Source: Brachionus plicatilis
Lineage: Eukaryota > Rotifera > Eurotatoria > Ploima > Brachionidae
Direction of reading: 5' to 3'
Length of the DNA: 64,000 nucleotides
Assembly (NCBI GenBank): GCA_010279815.1
Contig: QEOQ01000590.1
Span: 423,457-487,456, forward strand
Within the stretch, counting starts at the first letter, position 1; each line of letters starts with the position of its first letter. The translations under genes and the position numbers were made by a program. A model generated the notes under the pieces. It saw only the letters and a program-made list of their open reading frames with translations. It ran no database searches and was not told the DNA's origin. Shown here piece by piece: positions 33,588 to 44,989 of this stretch.

Positions 33588-35932
33588 TTATTTGAATTTT
33601 TTAAGCAATTTAATTACAAAATTAAACATTTGAAAAAATGTTTTAGTTTGAGCTATGTGAGAGAAGACTTCGATGAGCCAATCTAGCGTACTGGTTTCCA
33701 AACCGAGAACGTATCTTCCTCTTAGTTTCACAGGCTCAATCGTTTCTGTGACAAATTGCTTGAAACCCTTTGATTTAAAGTGCTTAAGGCCAATTATATT
33801 CAGCTTTTCTTCAGTCAAATAAGACTCAACTGATTTTAAAGAATTGTCTTCAAAATTAAACTTGAAATTTTTTGATATGTAAAATAAAATCGAATTTATA
33901 TCCAAATTATTTATATCCTTTTCAATAGATTCTATTTCATGTTCCAAAGGAGCATTAAGGGTCGATATTATATCATTTCTTCTGTATTGAGCTAAATTTT
34001 AACAATTAGCTAGAATACATTTAATTTTATGTAAAAAAAGAATATTACCTATGTAATTTTTAGTTCTTGTTTTGTGTCTTTGTTTAAAATTGGATATTTT
34101 TAATGACTTAAGATCTTCGACTGTCATTACTTTTTCAAACTCACTTAAAGTAAGTCATATAGATGTTCTTAATAATCCAAAATAAATAAAATACCATCCG
34201 AAAAATTCTCTTTCCACATTTGCTAGCCTATTCTGCATTGTTGCGAGCCATTTTTCCAAATCAAAAATTTTATCCACTCTGGTGGAAGGATTTATTTTTT
34301 CATTCTGGTCATCATAGAAAAATAAAATTATCATGGAGACCAAAATGTAGGACAAGGCTATTGCTTCAATATTTTCGTTTTGATCATCTTTGATAGATAA
34401 TCTATCAATTGGTGTTTCTTTTTCCATTAACAAGTCAACCACCGATATTAGTTCATCTTTAAAACGAGTTTACAATTTTGGTGTTTAAAATGTCCGAAAA
34501 TGAAGATACTTGGTAGATTTAAATCGAGTACATAGCGACTAGATACTCTTTTTAATTCAATTAATTCAATTTCATCTATTTCAAGATACTTTCCAAGTTT
34601 TGATGTTAACATTCTTAAATAATCTGCTTGCGGAACAGACTTAGCAAAATTTAAAAGATAAATTTTTTAAAATATTTCATTATTTTTTCAAAAAAAATAC
34701 CAAATGATTGAACATAGAGGAATCTTCTTTATAATTAAATTCCATATATGCTGGAAGAACTTCGTCTATGTTGAAATAGGACACTTTTCCATTATACATT
34801 AATCTTAATTAATATTTGACTAAATTTATTTAAAAACTGATATTTAAAAGATTTTAATCAAACCTAATCAAATCGGTGATCAAAAATTGACTTTTGATCA
34901 TAAGCAATCCTAGATTTAGTAAGACTATGGTGTGAGGCATTCGAATCCATTCAAATTTTGTAAGAAGCTTAAATTAATTTTTAAGCTACAGAATTTGGTA
35001 ACAAAAAATTAAATTACATTGTTATTTAGGACTTCATTAGATAAATCATTTGAGTTGTTCAATTGTTCCTCGAAAAAATTTTCCTCATTTTTGACAGATT
35101 CTTCGTCAGACTCGATCAGATCTTGCTCAAATTCATTTTTTGTATCAACAATCATTTTATTATCTTCTTCAGTATTCATTTCACTTTCACTGGTCATGCC
35201 AAAATCAAAGCTAACATCGTCATTTTGTTCTAGTTCATTTTTTAAAATTTCTCCATCTTTTGAATGACATAAATCAAGATGATAAATTTCGAAAAAATTC
35301 TTATCTCTTTTAAAAAATAATCATATTCTTTAAGTTCATTTAATGTTTATCTCTAATTACCTTTTCCATTTAACATTCTTTAAATTTATTTGTTCACTTT
35401 CATTCTCAACAAAAGCTATTTCTAATTTTTGTAAATATTTTACCCATAATTTTAAAACAACCTCCTTCATTAAAATACTTTTGAGTGTTATTTTTCAAAA
35501 ATTAATTTTAATAGAGTACTTTGATTATAGAATCAACTCCGTTTTTTACTAAATCATCACATTGCCTCCTAAGCAAATGATTATATACTTCAAAAGTTGA
35601 AAAGTTACGGGCAACAGAAGTTTCTAAATTTTTTAAAATAAAAAAAAATAAAAATTCGTAAATTAAATCAACTCAACCTATTTCATAATTTTCTTTAAGC
35701 CGAACCTTGGCCTCTTTGACTGGAGGTAGTTGGTTTTCATTTCCAGTAACGGCTAGTTCTTCATCACTCAGTTCAATATCACAAACATTCTTTGAATAAT
35801 ATAATTAAAATAAATTGAAATTGCGCAAAAATTACAAACTTTCGATTGACTGCCGCACACACTGCAATAATAGAATCCATCTATATTTTCAAAATTATCA
35901 CTTTCACATGTTGTGCAAACAATTTTGGGCAT
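33588..35932 (-). CDS. TAF1B: TAF1B (RNA polymerase I initiation factor, RRN7 family)
   Basis: A subunit of the SL1/TIF-IB complex, related to TFIIB, which recruits RNA polymerase I to rDNA promoters. Eleven exons: 35932-35840, 35789-35678, 35623-35520, 35464-35361, 35306-35018, 34967-34864, 34803-34701, 34639-34510, 34456-34195, 34143-34049, 33991-33588; phases close to 599 aa (human about 588). The first exon is the RRN7 zinc ribbon: Cys6, Cys9, Cys23, Cys26 (CTTC, CSVC). Family blocks follow: FSTFEVYNHLLRRQCDDL and LWVKYLQK; an acidic linker; MPHTIVLLNLGLLMIK; ITDLIRLMYNGKVSYFNIDE (cyclin-like folds); FDLEKWLATMQNRL. The third intron uses acceptor ATGAAG|GAG. The 5' end is 249 bp from TIMM23, divergently. 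Confidence 0.85.
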
Positions 35933-36181
35933 TTTAAATAAAATAAAATAAAATTATTCGAAATTCATTTTAAATTTTTTCTAACTAGTACATAAAACTA
36001 TAAATTTATGCAATTTGTTTTAAATGAGATTTTTCATTTATAAACAGCAAACAAGCTGCATGTACAAATGATGAAATATTAAGAAATATAATAATATTTA
36101 AAAATTCAAAATTTTCCATCGTATCCATGATAAATCGTCCCAATTTAACTTTTTTTTACCAAACAGATTAATTAATAAAAA
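35933..36181. promoter_or_regulatory. Divergent promoter region of TAF1B and TIMM23
   Basis: 249 bp between two start codons facing away from each other, so both promoters and 5' UTRs must fit here. No TATA box at a convincing position. The tract TTTTTTTACCAAACAG lies 16 bp before the TIMM23 ATG and could be a splice acceptor. Confidence 0.5.
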
Positions 36182-36953
36182 ATGCAAGATCGACTTGATA
36201 CAAGTTTTAATAAAACTGGTGCTGTCTTTTCATCACCTTACTTGAACTTCGATCCTGCTATTCTAAATCCAGTAAATTTAACTCATTAATAATAATTAAA
36301 ATATTTCTAATGTATTTTTATCAGACAGGAAGCTCTCAATTTATCATCCCCGAAGGTCAAGGGGAACACAGAGGAAAAATGGAAATGGCCTTTTTTACAA
36401 TCGGATCGTCAGTGTGTGCAGGCGGTTTTCTTGGAGGTCTTAATGGATTTTTGTCTGGCATAAAAGAAACGAAGAATCTATCCGGAAATATAAGATACTC
36501 ACAGTAGGCATTCAATATTTTTTAAAATAATTTAGAATAAAATTATTTATTTTTCAAGAATTATGAATTTTTCAATCAAAAAAGGCTCTTTGTTATCTCA
36601 AACAGTGGGATCTTGGGGTACATTAATTATCAGTTTTTAAAAATCAAATTAAATTTAATTATTTTACAGCTTTAATGTTTAGTTTATATGATACTATATT
36701 AAGTAACGTTAGAGAAGTTGATGATGAATTTAATGTTGCAGCATCTGGGCTACTGACAGGTAGATTTAATATGGAAAAATCTTAAAATAAGCAAGTGACA
36801 TTGATTATTTATTAAGGTGCAACTTATGGTGCTCCGTATGGCCTCAGACGTGTTGCAAAAAATGGTTTAATCGGTTTAGGATGTACTCTAGCTTATCTTG
36901 CCTATACAAGGCGAGATAAACTTAACGCTTTAGTAAAAAATCCAAGTTTTTGA
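36182..36953 (+). CDS. TIMM23: TIM23, mitochondrial inner-membrane import channel
   Basis: TIM23 forms the presequence-translocase channel. Five exons: 36182-36271, 36325-36503, about 36559-36617, 36670-36759, 36817-36953; 184 aa. The N-terminal intermembrane-space part has SSPYLNFDPAIL and FIIPEGQGEHRGKMEMAFFT, matching SPYLNVDP and the RGRFELAFFTIG of human TIM23. The Tim17/22/23 membrane domain follows, with glycine-rich helices (GGFLGGLNGFLSGIKET, KKGSLLSQTVGSWALM, GLLTGATYGAPYGLRR, NGLIGLGCTLAYLAY). It is slightly shorter than human (209 aa) because the N-terminus is reduced. The exon-3 boundary may be off by one base. PTRH2 starts about 140 bp downstream on the same strand. Confidence 0.92.
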
Positions 36954-37092
36954 ATTATTTTTTATAAATATAAATAAATCTTATAAAAAACTAAATCAGA
37001 ATTTTAATTGTTTCAAAAAAAAATCTTATCGATATGATAATCGAAGTTATTTTAGAGAAAAAGTGAGATTATGATTCAAATTTAGTTTAATA

Positions 37093-37521
37093 ATGGCTTT
37101 CAAAATGGTTTTTGTAATTAACACATCTTTAAAAATGTCCTCTGGAAAAGTAGCCAGTCAAACGGCTCACACAGCTGTTTCTCTGTACATAAAAGCCAAA
37201 AAAGCTTCCAAAAAACATCTAATTTTTTTAAATGAAATCGATACTTGGTTATTTACTGGTCAGCCTAAGATTGTTCTTAAAGGCTTAAATGAATCTATGC
37301 TTCTGAATATTGAAAAACAAGCAAAACACGCTAATCTTTTATATCATACTACCCATGATGCTGGCAGAACTCAGATTGCATCAGGGTCTTTAACATGCCT
37401 AGGTAAGCTTTATTCATTCAAAAAAATAATTTGATTATCATATTAAATATTTTTGGTAAAAGGAATTTTTGGCAAAAACGAGGAACTTGACAGAATAACT
37501 GGAAGTTTGTGTTTATATTAA
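37093..37521 (+). CDS. PTRH2: Peptidyl-tRNA hydrolase 2
   Basis: Cleaves peptidyl-tRNA released from stalled ribosomes; in animals the enzyme is mitochondrial-associated. Two exons, 37093-37402 and 37463-37521, give 122 aa. The PTH2 fold is clear: KMVFVINTSLKMSSGKVASQ, AHTAVSLYIKA, TGQPKIVLKGLNE, TTHDAGRTQIASGSLT, then after the splice LGIFGKNEELDRITGSLCLY, ending at the conserved TG-L-LY terminus. Lys of KMSSGK and Asp of HDAGRTQ occupy the expected active-site positions. The N-terminal membrane anchor of vertebrate PTRH2 is absent, so this is a catalytic-domain-only form. Confidence 0.93.
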
Positions 37522-37873
37522 AGAAAAATTTGTCATGTTTTTTATACAAAGGATCGATTGATCTCAACTAATTTTTAGCTAAATAAATTTTGAATTTTAA
37601 TTGACATAAAAAAATTGGTTTTGGTATAAATTTTAATATTAAGTCCAAGTATGCGTCAGTTTTTTGAAGATGCTATTGTTAGGTTAGTTACGCAATTTAG
37701 CATCTTAAAAAAATAAAAATAATCTTAGGCTTATAAAATTGAATACATTTAACTTATAAAGTTTTCCGAAATAAATAAATATTTAGAAACATAAAAAAAT
37801 AATTACTAATCAGAAAAAGCGTTAAAGTTTAAATCAATGTTGAGATAACGTTAAACGAGTATTTCATGACAAA

Positions 37874-39847
37874 ATGATAATACAAGCTTTAAGAAATATC
37901 AAACTTTTAAAAAATGAGATCCCAAGATATCTAATACTGGTAAATAGCAAATATTAACCTTTTTTAAAAAATGAATAATATTTATATTTGAAGGGTGTCT
38001 GGCTACTGATAAACCTCATTGCATTCCTGGTGGTCTATTTCAGCTTCCATAATTCTTTAAAATACTTTTATCTTAGAAAAATAGTTCAAGTATTTTTTTA
38101 AGAAAATTGAAAAAATTTTGACAAAACTTAAAATGATTAAAGGATGGAATCAGTTGGTCAAGAGCATCGGCGTTCTGTATCAACTTAAATGCAGCAATTA
38201 TTCTACTTTTAGTTTGCAGAAATTCCATAACATATTTCCGATCGTTCATGGTAATTTAATTTAAATAAAATAAAACTCTATTTATTTTTTTTTAAACTAA
38301 TTCAAAAACACCAAGTGCTGTTCACCAAATGTTGTCAGAGTAATTGATAAACATGTTTCATTTCATAGATATGTAGCTTATTTAATATTTTTTTTAACAA
38401 GTAATTTTTTTAAAGTTTAAAAAAATTCAATTAAAATTATTTATTTTATTAAGTTATTCATACAATCGGACATGTTCATAATGTAGAAAATTTCGTAGAA
38501 GCCAAAAATGCCAAATATAAGCCATCCGAAGAAGGCACCAATGAAGAAGATTTGTCAGGATTATTTTCAACTTTGAGTTTATTAAATAAACGACCAAATG
38601 GCACATTTATAAATCCAGTTGATACCGAAAACGCGGTACCATTATTTGAAGCATTCAAAATTTTGGCAGGAGTCAGTGGAATAATCATGTGTTTGTCACT
38701 AAGTATCCTTGCTTCAACTTCGTACGAGAGTATTCGGAGATCATTCTACAATCTTTTCTGGTATTCGCATCAAATTTTTGCTTTCATTTTTATGTCATTT
38801 TTCTGCATTCATGGGGCCCAGCGAATTGTTAAAATTCAGACAAACGTAAAAAATCATAATCCTCAACAATGCTACCTAATTTACCATGAGTGGCCTGTAA
38901 AAACCGAAACCAAACAATGTGACATACCAGAATTTGAAGGGTTCATGCCTGTCAGTTGGATCTGGGTATTACCATCTATAATACTTTATTTGCTAGAGCG
39001 TTTGATTCGCTTTATTAGAAGTTTCAGAAAATTCAAATTAGCAGGATTTATCAAGCATCCTTCTAATGTAATTGAGCTACAGGTAGAAAAAATGAACAGA
39101 ATCAAATATCGAGCTGGTCAGTACATATTTTTGAATGTTAGTGAAATTTCGTATTTTGAATGGCATCCCTTTACAATTACATCTGCTCCTGATGATCAAT
39201 ATTTGAGTGTGCACATAAGATGTACAGGTGATTGGACTGGCAAATTGAGCAAAAAACTTGAAGAAAAAAAGGAATTAAAAATGAGTATTGATGGTCCTTT
39301 TGGTTCATGTGCAGAAGATGTTTTTAAATATGAGTCTGTTGTGTTAATTGGAGCTGGAATCGGTGTTACTCCATATGCATCGATATTAAAGCACATTTGG
39401 TATATATTGAGTACAAGTCACCAGAATACAGCAACATTGAAAAAAGTTTATTTCTTTTGGGTTAGTTCAACTATTGATTCGTTCGAATGGTTTGGAAGTT
39501 TACTGCAAGACCTTGAGAACCGAATAAAAAGTAGTAATCAGCCTGATTTGCTTGATTACAAAATTTATTTAACCAGGGGCTGGAGTCTTAAACAAGCAAA
39601 AGAAATAGCAATAAACAATGACCAAGAATATGATCTTTTTACTGGGCTAAGTCAAAAAACAAATTATGGTAGGCCGAATTTTGAATTATTTTTTAAAGAG
39701 CTTTCAAACGTTGAAGAGAGGCCAGTTAAAAAGAAATGTGGTGTTTTTTTTTGTGGACCATCGCAAATGTCCAAAGATCTTCATATTGTATGTAACAAGC
39801 AATCAAATAATTACATTTCATTTATTTATAATAAAGAAAGCTTTTAA
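37874..39847 (+). CDS. NOX2-like NADPH oxidase, copy A
   Basis: Transfers electrons from NADPH through FAD and two haems to oxygen, making superoxide across the membrane. Exons 37874-37939, 37994-38089, 38143-38250, 38316-38400, 38454-39847; 582 aa (human NOX2 570). All four haem histidines are in place: VSFHRYVAYL, IIHTIGHV, FWYSHQIF, CIHGAQRI. The FAD site is HPFTITSAPDD; NADPH binding is seen in GPFGSCAEDVFKYESVVLIG and AGIGVTPYASILK, CGVFFCGP; the protein ends FIYNKESF, as NOX2 ends in FNKENF. There are no EF-hands, so it is not NOX5 or DUOX. The first membrane helices are in exons 1-3. Copy B lies 1.5 kb downstream. Confidence 0.92.
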
Positions 39848-41387
39848 AATCTTTTAAATTTTTGAAAATGTTTATATTTTTTAGTATACATAATAACATG
39901 ATTAGATTTATTTTTTATTTAGGTAAATAAAATAACTATTTTACTTGATTAATTTCTTGATTATTTCAATTATGAAGGTCTTTTTAGGCAAGTTCAAATA
40001 ATGATGGATGAAGATTGGAACGGTCCAGAGTTATCAAGAAGATATATAATTATTAAAAATATTTATGACATAAAAAATGAATTGAGACGTATTTACTTGC
40101 TCAACTCATTCGTTCTTTCATTATTATAAAATTAGAATTTAAATCTAATTAAATTTTGACTATATTTAGATTATTGTATTAATTAGAATATTTAAAACTC
40201 CAGAGCGAATTTTTTAAAAAAGGCGTTGATTTCCTTAATTTAAAATTTCGATCTTATTTAGTTAAGATCAAAGAAAAACACGTACATTCGCTGAAGCTGA
40301 GTCATAGTATTTTTTTAGAAGTATCCAGTAGGACTTGTATAATCTAGGAATTAGTTTATAAAACATCCCATCCCTCCATAGTTTATCAAATGCTTTTTCA
40401 GCATCCGAAGAAGCTATTCTACAACTTGAACCCTTATTGACATAATTTAGAATTGTTTCCTTAATTGCAAAAAACTTTATCAGCTCATCTTATTAATTAG
40501 GCAGCTATCTAATCCTAAAATATAAACATATCATATCATATATAGTTTCAGTGAGAATTAAAGCTTCCTTCAAATACAGAAACAAATTTAGACCATACTC
40601 ATATTACACCAAATTCCAATTAAAAAACTTTCTTGCTTTGTTCTTTTAATAAAAAGGTCTTCATCGCTAGCAGCATTGTCTAAATTCGATTTTTTCTGCT
40701 ATATACTTGAATGCTTATTTAATCTCTGTACTCTTTTTTTCTCCGTTTAGCGTTGTTCCATGATTCCATATTGAGACAAAACTCCATTAAAACTCCAAAT
40801 TTGCAATTCAATTCTTTTTTAATAAAAACAATTTTACAGAAATGGAATTTAGATTTTTTTACCTTTACTCATCTTAAGTGTGATATTGAATCTAAAATAA
40901 TTTTATTTACCAAGAAAGATGTTCGTAAATTAGTTGAATCTTTTTATAATTTCAAATCTTTTTTAAAATGGAATTCTAGTAAATTCAAATATTTCAATTT
41001 TCATTTTAACTAGGAAAGTAAAATAAAGATAAGTGATTAAAAAATGATACTTGTTGCTTAAAATGACTTAAAATATTAAATGTGATATTTGATCATCAGA
41101 AAAGTAAATTTTATAAGGTTGCTAGCCAACCTCTTTTTAATTTTTTAAAAACAATCGAATTTTAATTAAAATTTTAAATGATTTTTAAATTATTTATTCT
41201 TTAAAGAAAATATTTTTTTTTCAAAAATTATTTAGTTACTTTTCAATAAATATTAGGTTCATACAATAAAATAAAAATAAATTTAATCATGACTTTAATA
41301 AATTTGAAATCATGTTTCTTACTATCTTTTAAACTAAAATTCTAAAAAATATTTTTTATCATTTTGAAATTAAAACAAAAATCTATA
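39848..41387. other. Spacer between the NOX copies with a LINE relic
   Basis: AT-rich. Apart from the reverse-transcriptase fragment at about 40200-40580 (minus strand) I see no gene. The 86-codon frame at 40753-41013 has no recognisable motif. Confidence 0.45.
40200..40580 (-). pseudogene. Non-LTR reverse-transcriptase fragment
   Basis: The minus strand reads, with stops, IKETILNYVNKGSSCRIASS then DAEKAFDKLWRDGMFYKLIP, the palm motif A region (xDAEKAFDKLWxxGLxYKL) of a LINE reverse transcriptase. Flanking sequence is too decayed to delimit. It is of a different type from the one at 3880-5640. Confidence 0.6.
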
Positions 41388-43394
41388 ATGCTTCTACCAG
41401 TTCTAAAAAATATTAAATTCCTCAGAAATGAATTAATCAGATATTTAATACCAGTAATTTAAACAAATATTCTAAACTAAATTGTTTGAAAAATTTTAAA
41501 GATTGTGTGGATAACGGGAAATTTGGTTGGCTTCGTGGTCATACTTTACAAGTATCAAAACTCTTTGGAACACTTTTATCAAAGAAAAATAACTCAAGTA
41601 ATAAAAAATTTAAGATAAAATTGATTAAAATTGTAACATTTTCAAAAAGACTGGCATAAGCTTAGCAAGAGCTTCAGTTTTATGTATTGAATTAAACTCT
41701 GCAGTTATTTTGTTATTAGTTTGCAGAAATTTGATTTCTTTTCTTAGAAATCTTTTGGTAATTGATTTTATTAAAGCTCTTTAAAGAATTTTAAATATTA
41801 TATTTTAGTGCTGTAAACCTAAAGTAGTCAGAATCTTTGATAAACACGTAGCATTCCATAGATATTTGGGATATTTAATTATATTTTTTTCGAGTATCTA
41901 TTATCATTAATACAATTTAAATTTTTTAAATTTCAAAAATTTAAGTTATTCATACTGTTGCACATGTGCACAATCTTGAAAGTTTTGTAATGGCTAGAAA
42001 TGCTGAATATTTACCATCTACTAAAGCCGTCAAAGAAAAAGAGCTTTTGTCAGGATTATTTTCAACTTTGAGTTTATTAAATAAACGACCAAATGGCACA
42101 TTTATAAATCCAGTTGATACCGAAAACGCGGTACCATTATTTGAGGCATTCAAAATTTTGGCAGGAGTCAGTGGAATAATCATGTGCATTTCACTCAGTG
42201 AAATGGCTAGTTCTTCCTCCGAGAGTATTAGAAAATCATTCTACAATCTTTTCTGGTATTCACATCAAATTTTTGCTACAGTTTATTTTTTATTTCTATT
42301 TATCCACGGTGCACAACAAGTAGTAAAGCATCAAACAAATTTAAATGATCACAATCCTCAACAATGCTACCTAATTTATTCTGAATGGCCCGTAAAAACC
42401 GAAACCAAACAATGTGACATTCCAAAATTTGAAGGAAATTTTCCTGTTAGTTGGATCTGGGTATTACCATCCATAATACTTTATTTGCTAGAGCGTTTGA
42501 TTCGCTTTATCAGAAGTTTCAGAAAATTCAAATTAGCAGGATTTATCAAGCATCCCTCTAATGTAATTGAGCTACAGGTAGAAAAAATGAACAGAATCAA
42601 ATATCGAGCTGGTCAGTACATATTTTTGAATGTGAGTGAAATTTCGTATTTTGAATGGCATCCCTTTACAATTACATCTGCTCCTGATGATCAATATTTG
42701 AGTGTGCACATAAGATGTACAGGTGATTGGACTGGCAAATTGAGCAAAAAACTTGAAGAAAAAAAGGAATTAAAAATGAGTATTGATGGTCCTTTTGGTT
42801 CATGTGCAGAAGATGTTTTTAAATATGAGTCTGTTGTGTTAATTGGAGCTGGAATCGGTAAAACAATTTGAAACTTATATTTTAATATTAAATTAATTTT
42901 TTAAAGGTATAACGCCTTATGCTTCAATCTTGAAGCACATTTGGCATGAGAGCAACTCTAAAACACAGCATATCAAAAGATTAAAAAAAGTTCACTTTTT
43001 TTGGATAAGCTCAACAATAGATTCATTCGAATGGTTTGGAAGCTTACTGCAAGACCTTGAGAATCGAATAAAAAGTAGTAATCAGCCTGATTTGCTTGAT
43101 TACAAAATTTATTTAACCAGGGGCTGGAGTCTTAAACAAGCAAAAGAAATAGCAATAAACAATGACCAAGAATATGATCTTTTTACTGGGCTAAGTCAAA
43201 AAACAAATTATGGTAGGCCAAATTTTGATATATTCTTTCGAAATTATGCAGATTTTCAAAAAAAAATTTTGGCTAAAAAAGAATGTGGAGTTTTCTTTTG
43301 TGGGCCACCTCAAATGTCCAAAGATTTGCACATTTTATGCAACAAGCACTCAAATAGTTACTTACGATTTATTTATAATAAGGAAAATTTTTAA
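41388..43394 (+). CDS. NOX2-like NADPH oxidase, copy B
   Basis: Tandem paralogue of the gene at 37874. Exons 41388-41453, 41502-41597, 41650-41757, 41809-41893, 41946-42857, 42907-43394; the first four have exactly the lengths of copy A (66, 96, 108, 85 nt). The haem histidines VAFHRYLGYL, IIHTVAHV, FWYSHQIF, FIHGAQQV and the FAD and NADPH motifs are intact, ending FIYNKENF. It differs from copy A by one additional 49-nt intron at 42858-42906, inside the codon for the second Gly of GIGITPYAS. Long blocks of coding sequence are almost identical to copy A, whereas the N-terminal helices and the segments 42190-42350 and 42907-43020 have diverged. About 580 aa, apparently functional. Confidence 0.92.
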
Positions 43395-43717
43395 TTTTAT
43401 TGATTGAATGATTCATTAAATTTTAAAGTAAATTTTGATGCAAATAAATACTTTAATTTTTATTAATTTTTTGTAATATTTTTGATTTTTTCTTTTTAAT
43501 AATTTTTTTAAGCTGATAAATTTGAATTTTTATTTTTTAAAAATGAAGTCGATTAGGTTTTTTGTGATAATATTTTAAATAAAATTTTTAAAGCAAATTT
43601 TTTATTAAATAAGTTTTGCAAATTTATATTGAATAATTAATATTAATTAAGACTCAGCATTCTGAATAAACGCTTTAAAAAACCAATCTAGAAAATTCAA
43701 AAATTTAAACTTCAAAA
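43395..43717. other. Short AT-rich spacer
   Basis: Between NOX copy B and the mitochondrial peroxiredoxin. No coding signal seen. Confidence 0.4.
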
Positions 43718-44575
43718 ATGTCGTTCTTTGCCAGAAGCTTGTTAAAAAACTTCACCCAAACTTCCAAACTAGCTTTAAACCAGAGCGTTACGAGAAATTT
43801 TTCACTCAGTAATTTCTTTGATAATAATTAAAAATTATCAAGATTAATCAAATTTAATTTTCCAGGCAAACAATTAAGTGCAGCCAGAGTTCAGCAACCA
43901 GCTCCCGATTTTAAAGGAACTGCAGTTGTAAATGGAGATTTTAAAGACATTCAATTATCTGACTATAAAGGCAAATATTTAGTGCTTTTTTTTTATCCAC
44001 TTGATTTGTAAGATTTGTTTTTTAATTAATAAAAAATATCAATTTTTAAATTAAAGCACTTTTGTATGTCCAACAGAAATAATAGCTTTTAGCGATCGAA
44101 TGGAAGAATTCAAAGCTATTAACACCGAAGTTGTTGGTGTTTCGACAGACAGTCAATTTAGTCACTTGGCTTGGTAATGATCAAAAGATGTTAATACATA
44201 TTTTTTTCAATTTTCTTCTAAAAAAAAAGGATTAATTTGGACCGTAAACAAGGTGGCTTAGGTGGACTTAAATATCCTCTTTTGAGTGATTTCAATAAAA
44301 CAATTTCTAGAGATTATGATGTCCTTGTGGAAAATGCCGGTGTTGCCTTAAGGGGACTATTTGTTATTGATCCAAATGGAGTCTTGAGACAAATTACTGT
44401 AAATGATTTGCCAGTTGGTAGATCAGTCGATGAAACACTGAGATTGGTCAAAGCTTTCCAATTTGTTGAGAAATATGGCGAAGTTTGTCCAGCCGATTGG
44501 GACTCGAAGAAAAACCCTGCGACTATCAAACCAAATCCTAAGGAATCACTGGAATATTTCGGAAAAAATAATTGA
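43718..44575 (+). CDS. PRDX3: Mitochondrial typical 2-Cys peroxiredoxin
   Basis: Reduces hydrogen peroxide in the mitochondrial matrix, recharged by thioredoxin. Exons 43718-43808, 43866-44007, 44057-44173, 44230-44575; 231 aa. The first exon encodes a basic, hydroxylated presequence ([20 protein letters not shown]) without acidic residues. The peroxidatic Cys82 is in [14 protein letters not shown], split by intron 2 in the Phe codon; the resolving Cys203 is in [13 protein letters not shown] and the C-terminal YFGK motif, typical of peroxidation-sensitive eukaryotic forms, are both present. Its last three exons correspond intron for intron to the cytosolic paralogue at 51116, and part of the last exon is identical to it. 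Confidence 0.93.
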
Positions 44576-44989
44576 ATTAATAGAAAATTAAAATTTTAAA
44601 ATTTATTAATAATTTAAAGTTAGAAATAAAATTTGACCAGGTCTTAAATTTTTTTTAAAAGTCTAAAAATAAACAAAAACATTCAATCTGTAATTAACTT
44701 TGAAAAATTCTTAAAATATTTTTGTTTCTTACAAAATAATCCTTTTTAACAAGAATAAAAATAGATTTTTGCATGAATCCTTGACGTTTTCTTGAATGTA
44801 TAAAATGCCAATCCCAAATCTTGTTTCTTTATTTAAACTAAACATGACGCTTATAAATATCCCTGAGATTCTTTGGTATTAGAATATTTTTTTTATTTAG
44901 AAAAAAAAACAATTTTTTTTAAACGCTAATACAAAATCGTTTCAAAAATTCTTAGACGACTTCAAAGAACCGTTCTTACTTTTAGAAAT
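44576..44989. other. Intergenic spacer holding the LEA-1 promoter
   Basis: AT-rich, non-coding. It contains the two TATA-like boxes described in the next entry. Confidence 0.4.
44799..44858 (+). promoter_or_regulatory. TATA-like boxes upstream of LEA-1
   Basis: TATAAAA at 44799-44805 and TATAAAT at 44852-44858 lie 190 and 137 bp before the LEA-1 ATG, in a less homopolymeric patch. TTTTCTTGAA just upstream of the first box resembles part of a heat-shock element. In so AT-rich a genome such matches are weak evidence. Confidence 0.3.

Noticed and set aside
35465..35519. Apparent frameshift in TAF1B
   Set aside because: Resolved by a 55-nt intron with acceptor ATGAAG|GAG, giving a full-length protein.
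40753..41013. 86-codon frame between the NOX genes
   Set aside because: No motif, AT-rich codons only; possibly part of LINE decay.
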